Below the pieces are notes generated by a model. The model had not been told where the DNA came from. It searched no databases and worked only from the letters and a program-made list of their open reading frames with translations. Below, piece after piece: positions 23,974 through 32,316 of a stretch of DNA of 41,036 nt. Position 1 is the stretch's first letter; every line of letters begins with the position of its first letter. Source of the stretch: Chloroflexota bacterium (GTDB lineage Bacteria; Chloroflexota; Dehalococcoidia; Lucifugimonadales; UBA3495); contig JAPPMU010000033.1 in assembly GCA_028873965.1 (NCBI GenBank), positions 84,505-125,540 of the forward strand, in the 5' to 3' direction. The position numbers were made by a program, and so were the translations under genes.

Positions 23974-24621
23974 TCAGCCGGTTCGGAGGTGCATCGACGA
24001 CGTATCCAACGAACCAACTTGGGCACGCCTTTCAAAACCCTGGACTAGATTCAACACCAAGCGGACTACCCATGGCGCGGTTTGCGTCCCTTTGGCCATC
24101 CGTCCGATCAGGAAATAACCGAGAAAAGACAGACCAACCACGGATGCCAGACCGCCACCGCCCGTACCGGCCAATGTGACGGCCGTCACATGAACGCCCG
24201 ATGCGAAAGACGGTAGCCCCAAACTTCCCAAAACCACCAAAGCCACGAGCAAAGCCACGCCCCACGCTGTACTGGCATATAACACCGTTATCACTAACCT
24301 GACCGTCAGCACGATGCCCACGCGTGCGGTTACCTTGGTCTCCTCAACCTCAATATCGAGGCCGCTATCCACAAAAACAGCGCGACGATAAGTCCTCAGC
24401 AACTTTGCCGCCACGAGCAGTGCGGCGCTGACCAGCAGTGCCGACAGGAAGAGCAGGATACCCACGACGCCAGCGACAAAAGGCCACTCCTCTGTCGGAT
24501 ATCCGGTCAAGCCTAGTATCAAGCCTAACACCGCCGTCGCGCTGAAAGAGAATGCAACAGCCTTGAGCCACCACGGTCTTGTGGACCGCTGCTTGCGAAT
24601 GTCGACGTCATCTCGTCCCAT
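23974..24621 (-). CDS. Integral membrane protein of unknown function
   Basis: A 215 aa protein with four strongly hydrophobic segments, about residues 20-42, 46-72, 98-132 and 142-172, separated by a charged loop (LRTYRRAVFVDSGLDIEVEETK). The hydrophobic segments are rich in Leu/Val/Gly. The N-terminus is charged (DDVDIRKQR). I do not recognise a family. It overlaps the gene upstream by 14 bp, so the two small membrane proteins are probably made together and may form one complex. Confidence 0.6.
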   Translation of the reverse strand: MGRDDVDIRKQRSTRPWWLKAVAFSFSATAVLGLILGLTGYPTEEWPFVAGVVGILLFLSALLVSAALLVAAKLLRTYRRAVFVDSGLDIEVEETKVTARVGIVLTVRLVITVLYASTAWGVALLVALVVLGSLGLPSFASGVHVTAVTLAGTGGGGLASVVGLSFLGYFLIGRMAKGTQTAPWVVRLVLNLVQGFERRAQVGSLDTSSMHLRTG

Positions 24622-24934
24622 TTCTCCCTACTCCGCTGGTCAGGTAATACCACAGCAACTGTAGAAGATCGCCTACCGCAAACAGCAGCGAACTTATCAC
24701 AAGTAATACGTAAAGCATTCCCGTTGAGGCCTTCATGAGGTCCTTGGTCTTTTCATCGAGCCCGATCAGATCAGCGCCGAACAGGATCACAAACCCCAGT
24801 AAGATACCTACTGCTCCCAGCACGATGGTGGCCACCGCGAATATGACCACCCGGTACAGGAAATTATAAACCCGCCTGCCAAGGACCACAGTCGAGTCCT
24901 CCAGACGGAACATATCCCGTAAAGTCATCACCAT
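24608..24934 (-). CDS. Small three-helix membrane protein of unknown function
   Basis: A 108 aa protein with three predicted membrane helices: FLYRVVIFAVATIVLGAVGI, then LGFVILFGADLIGL, and MLYVLLVISSLLFAVGDLLQL. The N-terminal part FRLEDSTVVLGRRVYN looks cytoplasmic. No family is recognised. It is the first gene of a two-gene minus-strand unit with the 215 aa membrane protein. Confidence 0.6.
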   Translation of the reverse strand: MVMTLRDMFRLEDSTVVLGRRVYNFLYRVVIFAVATIVLGAVGILLGFVILFGADLIGLDEKTKDLMKASTGMLYVLLVISSLLFAVGDLLQLLWYYLTSGVGRNGTR

Positions 24935-25172
24935 TCACGACCACAGGACCTATCGGACGTACATCCAACGGGCCACCAACCTACCCGACGCAGCCTCCGC
25001 TTTCAAGAACCATACGTTCTTTTTCCACGATAGTTTTCACGCACCGAGCGGTCTACTAGGCTGCCTGCACAATCCCGACAGCTGCCTTGGGTGAGTGCGT
25101 GTGTAGTTCATGCGGGGATGTGGGCGACCGAACTCACTGCGAACCCCGATCTTTACCACCTCGGCTAATCGA
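24935..25172. other. Intergenic stretch
   Basis: This region separates the membrane protein pair from the VOC gene. It contains no supportable ORF. An imperfect palindromic stretch at about 25080-25150 looks faintly tRNA-like but lacks the T-loop consensus. Confidence 0.5.
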
Positions 25173-25208
25173 AAAAGGCTGGATGCCCCGGTGGTAATCC
25201 AGCCTTTT
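25173..25208. terminator. Bidirectional terminator
   Basis: A perfect 12 bp stem, AAAAGGCTGGAT with ATCCAGCCTTTT, encloses a 12 nt loop. It has A and T tracts on both sides, so it can stop transcription in either direction. It is 25 bp beyond the VOC gene stop codon. Confidence 0.88.
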
Positions 25209-25233
25209 ACTTAGATCGGACACACTCACCAGA

Positions 25234-25713
25234 TCAGTCGTCCCCAGCCACCGCCGGTTCGCGCAGCCGCTGCGGGAAGGTGCCGCCGAACAGGCCCTTC
25301 TCCGGATGCCGCTCCCACTGCGAGGCGGGCATCTCGTAGTACACCTCGATCTCGTTGTCGTCGGGATCCAGCAGGTAAACGCCCAGCGATACGCCGTGGT
25401 CGCTGATGCGATTGATCCGCACGTCGTTCTCCAGGAGCCGGTCATACAGTTCCTGCAGGTCCTCGAAGGTCTCCATCTGCCAGGCCATGTGCGCCTGCCC
25501 GACGATGCTGTGGTCGGGGCCGCCGGCGTCCATGCCGATGGCGCGTATCGCCAGCTCGTGGGACTTCTCGGTGTTGGCCGACATGAACACCGTCCCGCTG
25601 GGCGACCGCTCCATGATGGTCAGCCCCATCACGCGGGTGTAGAAGTCCAACGAGCGTTCCATGTCCCGCACCCGCATGACCAGGTGCCCCAGATGCTTCG
25701 GTGTGTACGACAT
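25234..25713 (-). CDS. VOC-family protein, extradiol dioxygenase-like
   Basis: A 159 aa vicinal-oxygen-chelate protein with two beta-alpha-beta-beta-beta modules. The metal ligands are visible at H10 (HLGHLVMRV), H75 (QAHMAWQM) and E123 (NEIEVYYE), the His-His-Glu triad of extradiol ring-cleaving dioxygenases and glyoxalases. The DPDDNEIEVYYE ending is typical of catechol 2,3-dioxygenase-like proteins. At 159 aa it is a single pair of modules, like the small extradiol or fosfomycin-resistance-like groups. The start is placed at 25713 because the AGGAGG lies 8 nt upstream of that ATG; the ATG 6 bp earlier is too close. Ring cleavage of a catechol made by the nearby hydroxylases is inference. 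Confidence 0.85.
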   Translation of the reverse strand: MSYTPKHLGHLVMRVRDMERSLDFYTRVMGLTIMERSPSGTVFMSANTEKSHELAIRAIGMDAGGPDHSIVGQAHMAWQMETFEDLQELYDRLLENDVRINRISDHGVSLGVYLLDPDDNEIEVYYEMPASQWERHPEKGLFGGTFPQRLREPAVAGDD

Positions 25714-25754
25714 CTTCATTCCCTCCTTTCGATTACTTTCGGCTTTGCCAATCT

Positions 25755-26026
25755 GTCATTGCCACTGGACTTTGTACAAACTTTGGATTCGTGGCTGAAC
25801 CGGAACACTTCGTGCTGGGATTATTGAGCCAATTATTCCACTGTTGGGTTTTGACCCCAACATCTGGAAAATTCCAGCCCCAATTTACGCTCAACTCAGC
25901 AGTACGCTCGCCTGCACCAGGCAAATGTACAAAGTCCAGTGCCAGCGCAGCGCGGCAATCTCGTCTAGGTGGCCCGGCCATGGTAGCGGGATTGCCACGA
26001 ATGTCTGGCGACATTCTCGCAATGAC
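25755..26026. repeat. C-type repeat interrupted by another element
   Basis: The outer sequence starts GTCATTGCC, continues after the insert as AGCGCAGCGCGGCAATCTCG, and ends GGATTGCC...CTCGCAATGAC. It is the same interior type as in element C1 (12905-13063), but no GTAACTGTTCA ends are present here. Confidence 0.7.
25764..25940. mobile_element. 177 bp element with ACTGGACTTTGTACA ends
   Basis: The ends ACTGGACTTTGTACA and TGTACAAAGTCCAGT are a perfect 15 bp inverted repeat. GCC is present on both sides, so a 3 bp target duplication is possible, and removal of the element plus one GCC restores a normal C-type sequence. The interior includes GTTGGGTTTTGACCCCAAC, a smaller palindrome. No ORF of note. 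Confidence 0.75.
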
Positions 26027-26028
26027 GC

Positions 26029-26179
26029 AGGAGTTACGCAGGTCGGACCGTCATTCCGGCGAAAGCCGGAATCCAATGACCGAAAAAGTTAATCATCGTT
26101 CCGATTCTTTCACACTGCCACTTTTGGACTCCGGCTTTCGCCGGGGTGACGGGTGTGGGATTTCAAATGCGTAAATCCG
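26029..26179. mobile_element. Second element of the B1 type (TTACGCA ends)
   Basis: The ends AGGAGTTACGCA and TGCGTAAATCCG match those of the element at 10301-10461, and the interior has the same GTCATTCCGGCGAAAGCC arms. ATGACG occurs on both outer sides (26022-26027 and 26180-26185) and may be a partial target duplication. The element abuts the C-type repeat. Confidence 0.75.
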
Positions 26180-26208
26180 ATGACGGTAGAACGAGAGTGA
26201 AGCATCTA

Positions 26209-27660
26209 TCACTCCTGGTCCAGGAACGCCTGCACCTTCTGGCGGAAGGGTTCCTTGTCATAGTTGTTGAACAGCATCATGGCGTTGCGCACCGGATTGC
26301 CACCAAACATCCGCTCGTAGAGCACCTGCCGCCCGCTGAACGAGCTGCACGACGCGTCCCACGCCAGGTGGAAAAGCTTCGAGCGATCCCACGCGCTGCT
26401 GGAATCGGTGGCCAGGTAGTGGTTAACCTCGGGCGCGATGCCGGCGCTGAAGTCCGCCTCGGCGGGCAGCGCCATCAGGCTGCTGGTGCCCAGCAACTGC
26501 GCGATCTCAATCATGCGGGGATACACCGTCCTGCCGAACAGCGTGCGTCCCGCCTGTATCGGGCCCATGGCCGGACACATCATGCCCCACTGGTTGGGCC
26601 TGGCGTCGGCCTCGGCGGCGCGCAGGCACGCCCGCAGCATGTCCCGGTAGGTGATGATCTCGGCCACCTGCTCCTGGATGTGCGGGATGGAACCGGAACC
26701 CAGCGTCTCCACCATCAGGTCGGCCAGGCCCAGCATGAACTCGGACTTGACCACGCAGCGGTTCAGCACCTGGTAGCCCGTGTGGGAGTTGGACATGGTG
26801 CCCGTGCCGTAGTTGTTGCACAGCTCCACGTCGCCCAGCAGGAAGACCCGCTCCCATGGCACCAGCACGTCGTCGAAGAACACCACCGTATCCATCTCCT
26901 CGAAGCGCGATCCCAGCGGGTGGTCGAAGTGGGACCGGCCCTGGTCCAGGCTCTGCCGGCACAGGAACTTGACGCCCGGCGTGTCGCACGGGATGGAGAA
27001 GGAGAATGAGTGCTTCCAGTCGTCGTCGGCCAGGCGGTGGCTGGCCACGGGATAGATGGCGATCTCGTCCGAAATCGGCCCCAGGGTCGCCAGCACGCGG
27101 CTTCCCCGCACCACCAGGCCGGCGTCGGTCTGCTTCACCGCGGTCAGCGCCACCTCCTGGGTCAGGTTGTCCGCCGCGGCCGGAGTGCGGCTGCGCTGGA
27201 GGTTGACCAGGGCGTGGGTTAACGTCACGTCGTTCTCGCGCAGGAACTCGTGGTAGTGGAGCACGTTCTTCTTGAACTCCGGCCGGTCCTGGGCGAAATA
27301 GTCCGCCGAGCCGGCCCACGCGGTGAAGATGGAGTTCATGAAGTCCGGCGAGCGGCCCATCATGCCGCAGCTGGCCCAGGCCCAATGCGACATCATCTCC
27401 CGCTTGCGTATCAGGTCCTCCTCGGTGCGCGGGATCTGGAAGGACAGGCCCACCGGATCGCCGGTGCTGGGCGAGGCGAAGGTCATCTCCTCCCGCAGTC
27501 CCGGGTCGTGCTGCATGTCGTACAGGGCGGCCACCGCCTTGACCCCGTTCTTGAGGCCGGGGTGCGTGGTCACGTCCCGGACGCACTCCCCGTCGATCCA
27601 CACCTCCCGCGGTCGGTCCCGGAGGCCATCAATATATTCCTGTCCGGTGCGCGCTGGCAT
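26209..27660 (-). CDS. 4-hydroxyphenylacetate 3-hydroxylase (HpaB) family oxygenase
   Basis: A 483 aa flavin-dependent monooxygenase oxygenase component of the HpaB/TftD/PvcC family. These enzymes use reduced FAD delivered by a separate reductase to ortho-hydroxylate phenols. Recognised features are MSHWAWASCGMMGRSPDFMNSIFTAW (about 90-115), NLQRSR after a HEFLRENDVTLTHALVNL segment, and the DDVLVPWERVFLLGDVELCNNYG region. The last third has the mostly helical C-terminal domain with TDSSSAWDRSKLFHLAWDASCSSFSGRQVLYERMFGG. GGAGGTG precedes the ATG. No flavin reductase gene is adjacent. It lies between the VOC gene and a luciferase-like gene on the same strand, each separated by repeats. Confidence 0.93.
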   Translation of the reverse strand: MPARTGQEYIDGLRDRPREVWIDGECVRDVTTHPGLKNGVKAVAALYDMQHDPGLREEMTFASPSTGDPVGLSFQIPRTEEDLIRKREMMSHWAWASCGMMGRSPDFMNSIFTAWAGSADYFAQDRPEFKKNVLHYHEFLRENDVTLTHALVNLQRSRTPAAADNLTQEVALTAVKQTDAGLVVRGSRVLATLGPISDEIAIYPVASHRLADDDWKHSFSFSIPCDTPGVKFLCRQSLDQGRSHFDHPLGSRFEEMDTVVFFDDVLVPWERVFLLGDVELCNNYGTGTMSNSHTGYQVLNRCVVKSEFMLGLADLMVETLGSGSIPHIQEQVAEIITYRDMLRACLRAAEADARPNQWGMMCPAMGPIQAGRTLFGRTVYPRMIEIAQLLGTSSLMALPAEADFSAGIAPEVNHYLATDSSSAWDRSKLFHLAWDASCSSFSGRQVLYERMFGGNPVRNAMMLFNNYDKEPFRQKVQAFLDQE

Positions 27661-27709
27661 GATCTTTCACCTCCTTCTCAAAAGCCTGTGCGACGGTCGC
27701 TGCGAAGCT

Positions 27710-27987
27710 GTCAGAAGCAGGATTTACGGGATTTTATGATTTTGCAGGATTATGGCTTGGTGACATTTCCCGTCATTCTGGCTTTCGCCTCCCGTCATTC
27801 CGGCGAAAGCCGGAATCCAGGGGTACACAACAAAGCCGATTTCTCTGTTGCAAAGGCTTTCCTGGGTTCCTGCTTTCGCAGGAACGACGGTGTGGTTTTC
27901 AAAGTGCAAACACGGCCCGGGAGATATCAATCACGGAACGGTTCCAATCCTGTCAAATCATTAAATCCCGTAAATCCTGCTTCTGAC
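27710..27987. repeat. Family A inverted repeat, copy 4, split by B sequences
   Basis: The outer halves are GTCAGAAGCAGGATTTACGG and AAATCCTGCTTCTGAC. Between them lie a partial arm (CCCGTCATTCTGGCTTTCGCC, from about 27769) and a B repeat. This is the second A copy that has been invaded by B material. It ends 12 bp before the stop codon of the luciferase-like gene. Confidence 0.85.
27793..27890. repeat. Family B inverted repeat inside family A copy 4
   Basis: The arms GTCATTCCGGCGAAAGCCGG and TTCCTGCTTTCGCAGGAACG face each other across about 45 bp. Terminal repeats or a target duplication were not identified. Confidence 0.75.
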
Positions 27988-27999
27988 GATTTCCCCTGG

Positions 28000-29052
28000 C
28001 TATTTGAACGCCGGCATCACCTCTTGTGTCAGCAGCTCGAGGCTCCGGTGCACGGCCTCCTTGGGCAGAAAGCCGCCCGGGTTCAGCTCGGCGGTGATCC
28101 CGGTGACACCCAGCACCTCCTGAAACTCGGCGATGCGGTCAACGACCCGCTCCGGGCTGCCGAACACCACCCGGGTCTGCAGCAGGTCCTCGTATGTGGA
28201 GCTGGCCAGCCTTTCGTAGCGTTCTCTGCGCCGCTCGGGTGCCGAGACGCCGGCGCGGCCCAGGGAATACTCGAATAGCTCCCGCTGGCGGCTGAAGAAC
28301 GCCTCGATACTCTCCTTGGGTTCCTCAATGGCCTCGGCGTCGCTGGGGGCAATGTACATTGGGACGCGCACGTTGATGTCGCCCCCCTCGCCGGGATGCC
28401 CCGCTGCCTGCCACTCCGACTTGTAGTCTTCCAGGTTGGTCTTCAGATCCTCCACGTCCATGGTCCGCAGGCCGAGGAAGATGGGTTGGCCCAGCCGGCC
28501 GATGCGCGCGAAGCTGTCGTCGCTGCTGGCCGCGATGCGGATCTTGGGATGCGGCTGCTGGTACGGGACCGGCGACAGGGTGGCGTTGGTGATGGTGTTG
28601 AACTTGCCCTCGTAGGAGAAGGTCTCGCCGGACCAGGCCTGGAGGATGATGTCCAGCGCCTCCTGGAACCGCTCCCGGCTCTCGCCGTAGTCGATGCCCA
28701 TGATGTCGTAGGCCCGCACGTTGCCGCTGCGTCCCACCCCCAACTCGAAGCGACCCTGGCTGAGCTGGTCCACGGTGGCCGTCTCCTCGGCGATGCGCAG
28801 CGGGTGAATCAGCGGCAGCACCTGCACCGCCATGCCCACGCGCAGTTTCTTGGTTCGCGTGGCAATGCCGGTTGCGACAATGATAGGCGCGGAAAGCACC
28901 GAGCGGTTGGGATTGAAGTGCATCTCGCCCAGCCACACGGTATCCAGCCCCAGCTTTTCGGCCAGGTCGATTTCCTCGAAGGCTTCCTGGAATGCCTCGG
29001 CGTGCGTGGGGTTGCTGCCGATGTTGAAGTTCGCGTTGATTCCGAAGTCCAT
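28000..29052 (-). CDS. LLM class flavin-dependent oxidoreductase
   Basis: A 350 aa luciferase-like monooxygenase with the TIM-barrel fold. Seen: opening MDFGINANFNIG, LDTVWLGEMHFNPNRSVLSAPIIVATGIATRTKKLRVGMAVQVLPLIHPLRIAEETATVDQLSQGRFELGVGRS (the standard N-terminal half), the PKIRIAASSDDSF strand and VVFGSPERVVDRIAEF near the end. These enzymes use FMN (or F420) and oxygen to oxidise small organic molecules, and the reduced flavin comes from another protein. Substrate unknown. It is upstream of HpaB on the same strand, separated by the composite A/B repeat, so one transcript is possible. Confidence 0.92.
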   Translation of the reverse strand: MDFGINANFNIGSNPTHAEAFQEAFEEIDLAEKLGLDTVWLGEMHFNPNRSVLSAPIIVATGIATRTKKLRVGMAVQVLPLIHPLRIAEETATVDQLSQGRFELGVGRSGNVRAYDIMGIDYGESRERFQEALDIILQAWSGETFSYEGKFNTITNATLSPVPYQQPHPKIRIAASSDDSFARIGRLGQPIFLGLRTMDVEDLKTNLEDYKSEWQAAGHPGEGGDINVRVPMYIAPSDAEAIEEPKESIEAFFSRQRELFEYSLGRAGVSAPERRRERYERLASSTYEDLLQTRVVFGSPERVVDRIAEFQEVLGVTGITAELNPGGFLPKEAVHRSLELLTQEVMPAFK

Positions 29053-29380
29053 TCATGTACCTCATGCGTTTCCGGGAGCGCACGCGCCGAAAAACGACGG
29101 CCGTAGCCCGCGCCCGGTCTGGTATCGGCAAAGTACAGCACGGGCCGATACGCGGTCAAGGCGGAACGTGCCGGCGCGGTTTCATGTGCCGATGCCGGGG
29201 AACATCAGGGTTAGGCTTCAGGTCGTGGGCGCGCGCCTTCAAAGGGTGTGGACAAATCACCGGGGATGCCTGACCATGAGAACCGTAACCCAACGAAAAT
29301 AAGCGACTGCGTATCCTATGGGAAGATCAACTTCCTGACACCAAGACCGGATGACCACGTACCAATAGGCGAGGTTCGTG
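29053..29380. other. Divergent intergenic region
   Basis: This 328 bp region lies between the luciferase-like gene (minus) and the VapB-like gene (plus). It must hold both promoters, but no good -35/-10 pair stands out. No ORF or inverted repeat is supported here. Confidence 0.4.
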
Positions 29381-29656
29381 ATGAGACTGAACGGCGTTGT
29401 CAAAGGCAAAACAATTGAACTCGAGACCGACCCCGAATTGCCGGAGGGCCAACCGGTTCTGGTAGAACTGGAAATACCGACGGTCGAATTGGACGCCGAC
29501 CCATTATCCGACCTGGAGCTCGAAAACAGGATAACCAGCGACCCTGCTTTTGCGAACATCCGGCAGGCCCGGGAGCTCAGAGAAAGGATCGCCGCGCGAC
29601 TGGAAGGGAACCTTCTCAACTCGGTCGACCTGGTGAGAGAGGACAGAGCACGTTGA
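29381..29656 (+). CDS. VapB-like antitoxin
   Basis: A 91 aa protein upstream of a PIN-domain gene with which it overlaps by 4 bp (TTGA). The N-terminus MRLNGVVKGKTIELETDPELPEGQPVLVEL has the beta-rich pattern of SpoVT-AbrB or DUF104-like antitoxins, and the rest is an acidic, helical Glu/Arg-rich tail that would contact the toxin. The ATG at 29381 is preferred over the GTG three bases earlier because GAGG lies 6 nt upstream. Autorepression of the operon is expected from the family. Confidence 0.65.
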   Translation: MRLNGVVKGKTIELETDPELPEGQPVLVELEIPTVELDADPLSDLELENRITSDPAFANIRQARELRERIAARLEGNLLNSVDLVREDRAR

Positions 29657-30090
29657 CATCACAAGTCATCGACACCAGTGCGCTGGTCAAATACGTCCTT
29701 CCCGAAGAGGACTCACCAATCGTCGAAAATCTCGTCGCATTTCATCGCGCCGGCCTGGCCAACTTGATGGCGCCCGCATACGTTCTCGTCGAATCCGCGA
29801 ACGTACTGTGGAAACACGTCCAACGAAGCAGCGTGCGACCCGACGATGCAGTGCCGGCGCTGCGCGCATTGCGAGACTTGGGGATCCGTCTGGTCCCCGA
29901 CGCAGATCTCTTGGAAGACGCCCTCATACTTGCGGTGGACAACGGCATCACGGTGTACGACGCGCTGTTCTGCGCCTTGGCCGCCCGTGAAAGCATTCAG
30001 CTCATTACTGCGGATAGCGCTTTGTTCAGGCGACTGACCGGGACTGACATCCAGGCCACCATGCTCTCAGAATGGAGCGGCAGCGGATAA
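29653..30090 (+). CDS. VapC-type PIN-domain toxin ribonuclease
   Basis: A 145 aa PIN-domain protein. Catalytic acids are D7 (VIDTSALVKY), E47 (LVESANVLW), D103 (VYDALFCALA) and D121 (LITADSALF), a complete VapC set. The start is TTG at 29653, overlapping the TGA stop of the antitoxin. This is a second, clearly different VapC from the FitB-type one at 8529. RNA target unknown. Confidence 0.88.
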   Translation: MTSQVIDTSALVKYVLPEEDSPIVENLVAFHRAGLANLMAPAYVLVESANVLWKHVQRSSVRPDDAVPALRALRDLGIRLVPDADLLEDALILAVDNGITVYDALFCALAARESIQLITADSALFRRLTGTDIQATMLSEWSGSG

Positions 30091-30244
30091 GGACTGATCC
30101 GCACCGCGCTTCAGAGACGTGAACACTCCCGGAAGTTAGCGCCAAAGGAGCAAGGCACGGAATATTGAGCACATAACGCGCTGCCGGCGTGTGATGGCCC
30201 TGTCATTTCAAATCTAAAAGCCGCGCGCTCAATACTGACTCGCC

Positions 30245-30778
30245 CTAGAAAAACACGCTCAGGTTCTTCGCCAGGATGACGTTGCTGTCCAGCACGATGG
30301 TGCGGCGGGCGATCTTCCAGCCGCCGTCCACGGGCCGCAGCAGGTCCTCGCGGTAGCCGGAGAAGAGGTTCTCCTCGGTCTCGTGGTGGGACCGGTAAAG
30401 GAGAAACGCCGTCTTCGCCCGAACCTCACCGTCGGGTTGCGGGTCCACCACTAGGTTGCCCACGATGTGACGGGTGCGCGACGGCGGGTCCTCGCCCCAC
30501 GCCATGCCCGTCTCCAGCCGCTCGACCCGCATGGTCAGGTACGTCTTGTCGTCCTCGAAAATCGCCAGGTCGCCCACGGGCGTGAGTTCGCGGTCCGTTT
30601 CGTGCCGGTGCACGTTGAGCCGGCGAGGCATGAAATAGAACACGTCCTCGGTGAACAGGTCCAGCCATTCCCGGAAACGCCGCTCGTCCAGCAGCCACGC
30701 CTCCCTGATGTAGAACTCCATCAGCTCGTGCCAGAGCTCCATGCGCTCGGCGGTTGTGGTTTGCGACCCAGTAGCCAT
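30245..30778 (-). CDS. Aromatic-ring-hydroxylating dioxygenase beta subunit
   Basis: A 177 aa protein of the SnoaL-like fold used by the small subunit of Rieske ring-hydroxylating oxygenases. Seen: HELMEFYIREAWLLDERRFREWLDLFTEDVFYFMP at the N-terminus, RVERLETGMAWGEDPPSRTRHIVGNLVV in the middle, and GYREDLLRPVDGGWKIARRTIVLDSN at the C-terminus. The beta subunit has a structural role in the alpha3beta3 enzyme. The frame extends 42 codons upstream, but only through a repeat, so Met at 30778 is chosen. No ribosome binding site is seen before it because the inserted repeat ends there. The alpha subunit gene is upstream. Confidence 0.9.
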   Translation of the reverse strand: MATGSQTTTAERMELWHELMEFYIREAWLLDERRFREWLDLFTEDVFYFMPRRLNVHRHETDRELTPVGDLAIFEDDKTYLTMRVERLETGMAWGEDPPSRTRHIVGNLVVDPQPDGEVRAKTAFLLYRSHHETEENLFSGYREDLLRPVDGGWKIARRTIVLDSNVILAKNLSVFF

Positions 30779-30792
30779 ATTGAGAATCACAC

Positions 30793-30891
30793 CGTCGTTC
30801 CTGCGAAAGCAGGAACCCAGGAAAATCACTGTCAGTAGAAAGTTGGCCTTACTTTGTACCCGCTGGATTCCGGCGAAAGCCGGAATGACGG
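30793..30891. repeat. Family B inverted repeat between the Rieske subunit genes
   Basis: The arms GTCGTTCCTGCGAAAGCAGG and CCGGCGAAAGCCGGAATGAC are 98 bp end to end, and the insertion occupies almost all of the gap between the alpha stop codon (30908) and the beta start (30778). Confidence 0.85.
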
Positions 30892-30907
30892 CATTTGACA
30901 TCACGTC

Positions 30908-32248
30908 CTATCCTCGCAACGTCGCCGTCCCCTCGTAGTCCATCGCCTTGGGCTCCAGGGGGATGTCCTCCCAGTTCTCGGCGTTCATGAACTGCTCCCA
31001 GCGGCGGTAGAACAAGCGCTGGTTGCTCTCCGAGGTGTAACGGTCGGCGACGATACCCGGGTAATCGGGATGCCTGCGGTCGTGGCCCACGCCCATGGAC
31101 AGGTCCTGGGTGTACTTGCGCCCCATCCGCGTCAGCGCCGAGTGCGTCACGCCGCGCCAGTTGTCCATGTCGTCCTGCTCGAAGATGCCGTTGACGCCGT
31201 TGTAGTTGGCGCTGCCCCGGCGCAGGGCGGTCTTCAGCTCGTCCGGCATGTCCTTTTCCAGCACCACGAAGTGCCAGAACTCCGTTTCCAGCGGGCCGCG
31301 GGGCAGCGCCAGCCGCAGGCCCAGCACTCCGTTGGGAAACAGGCTGTGGTTGCCCAGGTGCAGGCGGGTGCGCAGGCTCCCCAGCCGCCGCTCCGCCTCC
31401 GGCAGCGTCGCCCGGTAGTACTCCTCGAACGCCTCCCGGTTCTCGGCGGTGACGCCGTGGGCCTGTCGCACCTGGTCGGCCCGCTCCAGGAACCGCATGG
31501 TGAGGGAGTGGCCGTTGACGAACAGGTGCTTGTTCTCCGACTGGAACTGCTGCTCGTGGGTCAGGCGCGGGACGCCGCGATGCCGCCCCTGCACGATGAT
31601 GGTGGACAGGTGCGTGGTCGGCACGTGGTAGTTGTCCGAGCAATTGTCCACCGCCGTTTTCCAGTTCAGCGGCTCGATCCACTTGATGGGACCGATGGCC
31701 TCGGTGCCGTTGTCCAGCCGGTTGAACGACACGTCCAGCAGCCATCGCGCGTCGCCCAGGAAGTCGTCCAGGCTGGGCGCGCTGCGGTCCCAGGTGGCGA
31801 ACACGATGCCGGCGTAGGTGTCCAGCCGGGCCTCCACCAGGCCCAGGCAATCGCGGTCCAGCGCGCCGTAATATGCCTCCTCGTCGCCCGGCACGTATTC
31901 CAAGGCGCCCTCGTTGGAGAAGGTCCAGCCGTGGTAGGCGCAGGCGAAGTTCCGCGCGTTGCCCACGTCGGTGCGGACGATGCGATTGCCCCGGTGGCGG
32001 CACATGTTCAAAAAGGCCCGCAGGTTGCCCCGCCCGTCGCGGCACAGGATGACCGGCTCCTCGCCCATGTAGGTGTGGAAGAAGTCGTTGGTGTTGGGCA
32101 CCAGCGACTCGTGGCCGATCATCAGCCAGGCCCGCCCGAACACCTTCTCCTGCTCCTCGGCGTAGATGTCCGGATCGACGAATATCCGCCGGTCCAGCTG
32201 TCCGGTTTCAAGGTCGATTATCTGGTGCTTGCGGCCAACGGCAACCAT
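30908..32248 (-). CDS. Rieske aromatic-ring-hydroxylating dioxygenase alpha subunit
   Basis: A 446 aa large subunit of a Rieske non-heme iron oxygenase. The Rieske cluster ligands are C83-x-H85 and C103-x2-H106 (NMCRHRGNRI; CAYHGW). The mononuclear iron site lies in DNCSDNYHVPTTH with H208 and H213, and D205 as the bridging residue; a distal Asp is expected near DDMDNW. These enzymes use NADH, through separate reductase and ferredoxin components, and oxygen to make cis-dihydrodiols. No such electron-transfer genes are in the window. A promoter-like pair lies at 32288-32316. The beta subunit gene is downstream after a repeat. Confidence 0.94.
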   Translation of the reverse strand: MVAVGRKHQIIDLETGQLDRRIFVDPDIYAEEQEKVFGRAWLMIGHESLVPNTNDFFHTYMGEEPVILCRDGRGNLRAFLNMCRHRGNRIVRTDVGNARNFACAYHGWTFSNEGALEYVPGDEEAYYGALDRDCLGLVEARLDTYAGIVFATWDRSAPSLDDFLGDARWLLDVSFNRLDNGTEAIGPIKWIEPLNWKTAVDNCSDNYHVPTTHLSTIIVQGRHRGVPRLTHEQQFQSENKHLFVNGHSLTMRFLERADQVRQAHGVTAENREAFEEYYRATLPEAERRLGSLRTRLHLGNHSLFPNGVLGLRLALPRGPLETEFWHFVVLEKDMPDELKTALRRGSANYNGVNGIFEQDDMDNWRGVTHSALTRMGRKYTQDLSMGVGHDRRHPDYPGIVADRYTSESNQRLFYRRWEQFMNAENWEDIPLEPKAMDYEGTATLRG

Positions 32249-32287
32249 CGCACACCCCCGGTGCTGTCAAATCACGGCTTCCGCACC

Positions 32288-32316
32288 AGTATCAATCATC
32301 CCGCGCATCCTGTCTA
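32288..32316 (-). promoter_or_regulatory. Possible promoter of the Rieske alpha gene
   Basis: On the minus strand, TAGACA is followed after 17 bp by GATACT. Transcription from it would give a leader of about 30 nt before the alpha start at 32248. Confidence 0.35.

Noticed and set aside
25080..25150. A possible tRNA
   Set aside because: The T-loop consensus and a consistent acceptor stem are missing.
30779..30904. N-terminal extension of the Rieske beta subunit reading VIPAFAGIQ...GSCFRRNDG
   Set aside because: This peptide is the translation of a family B repeat; it also appears at other repeat copies and is not part of the protein.
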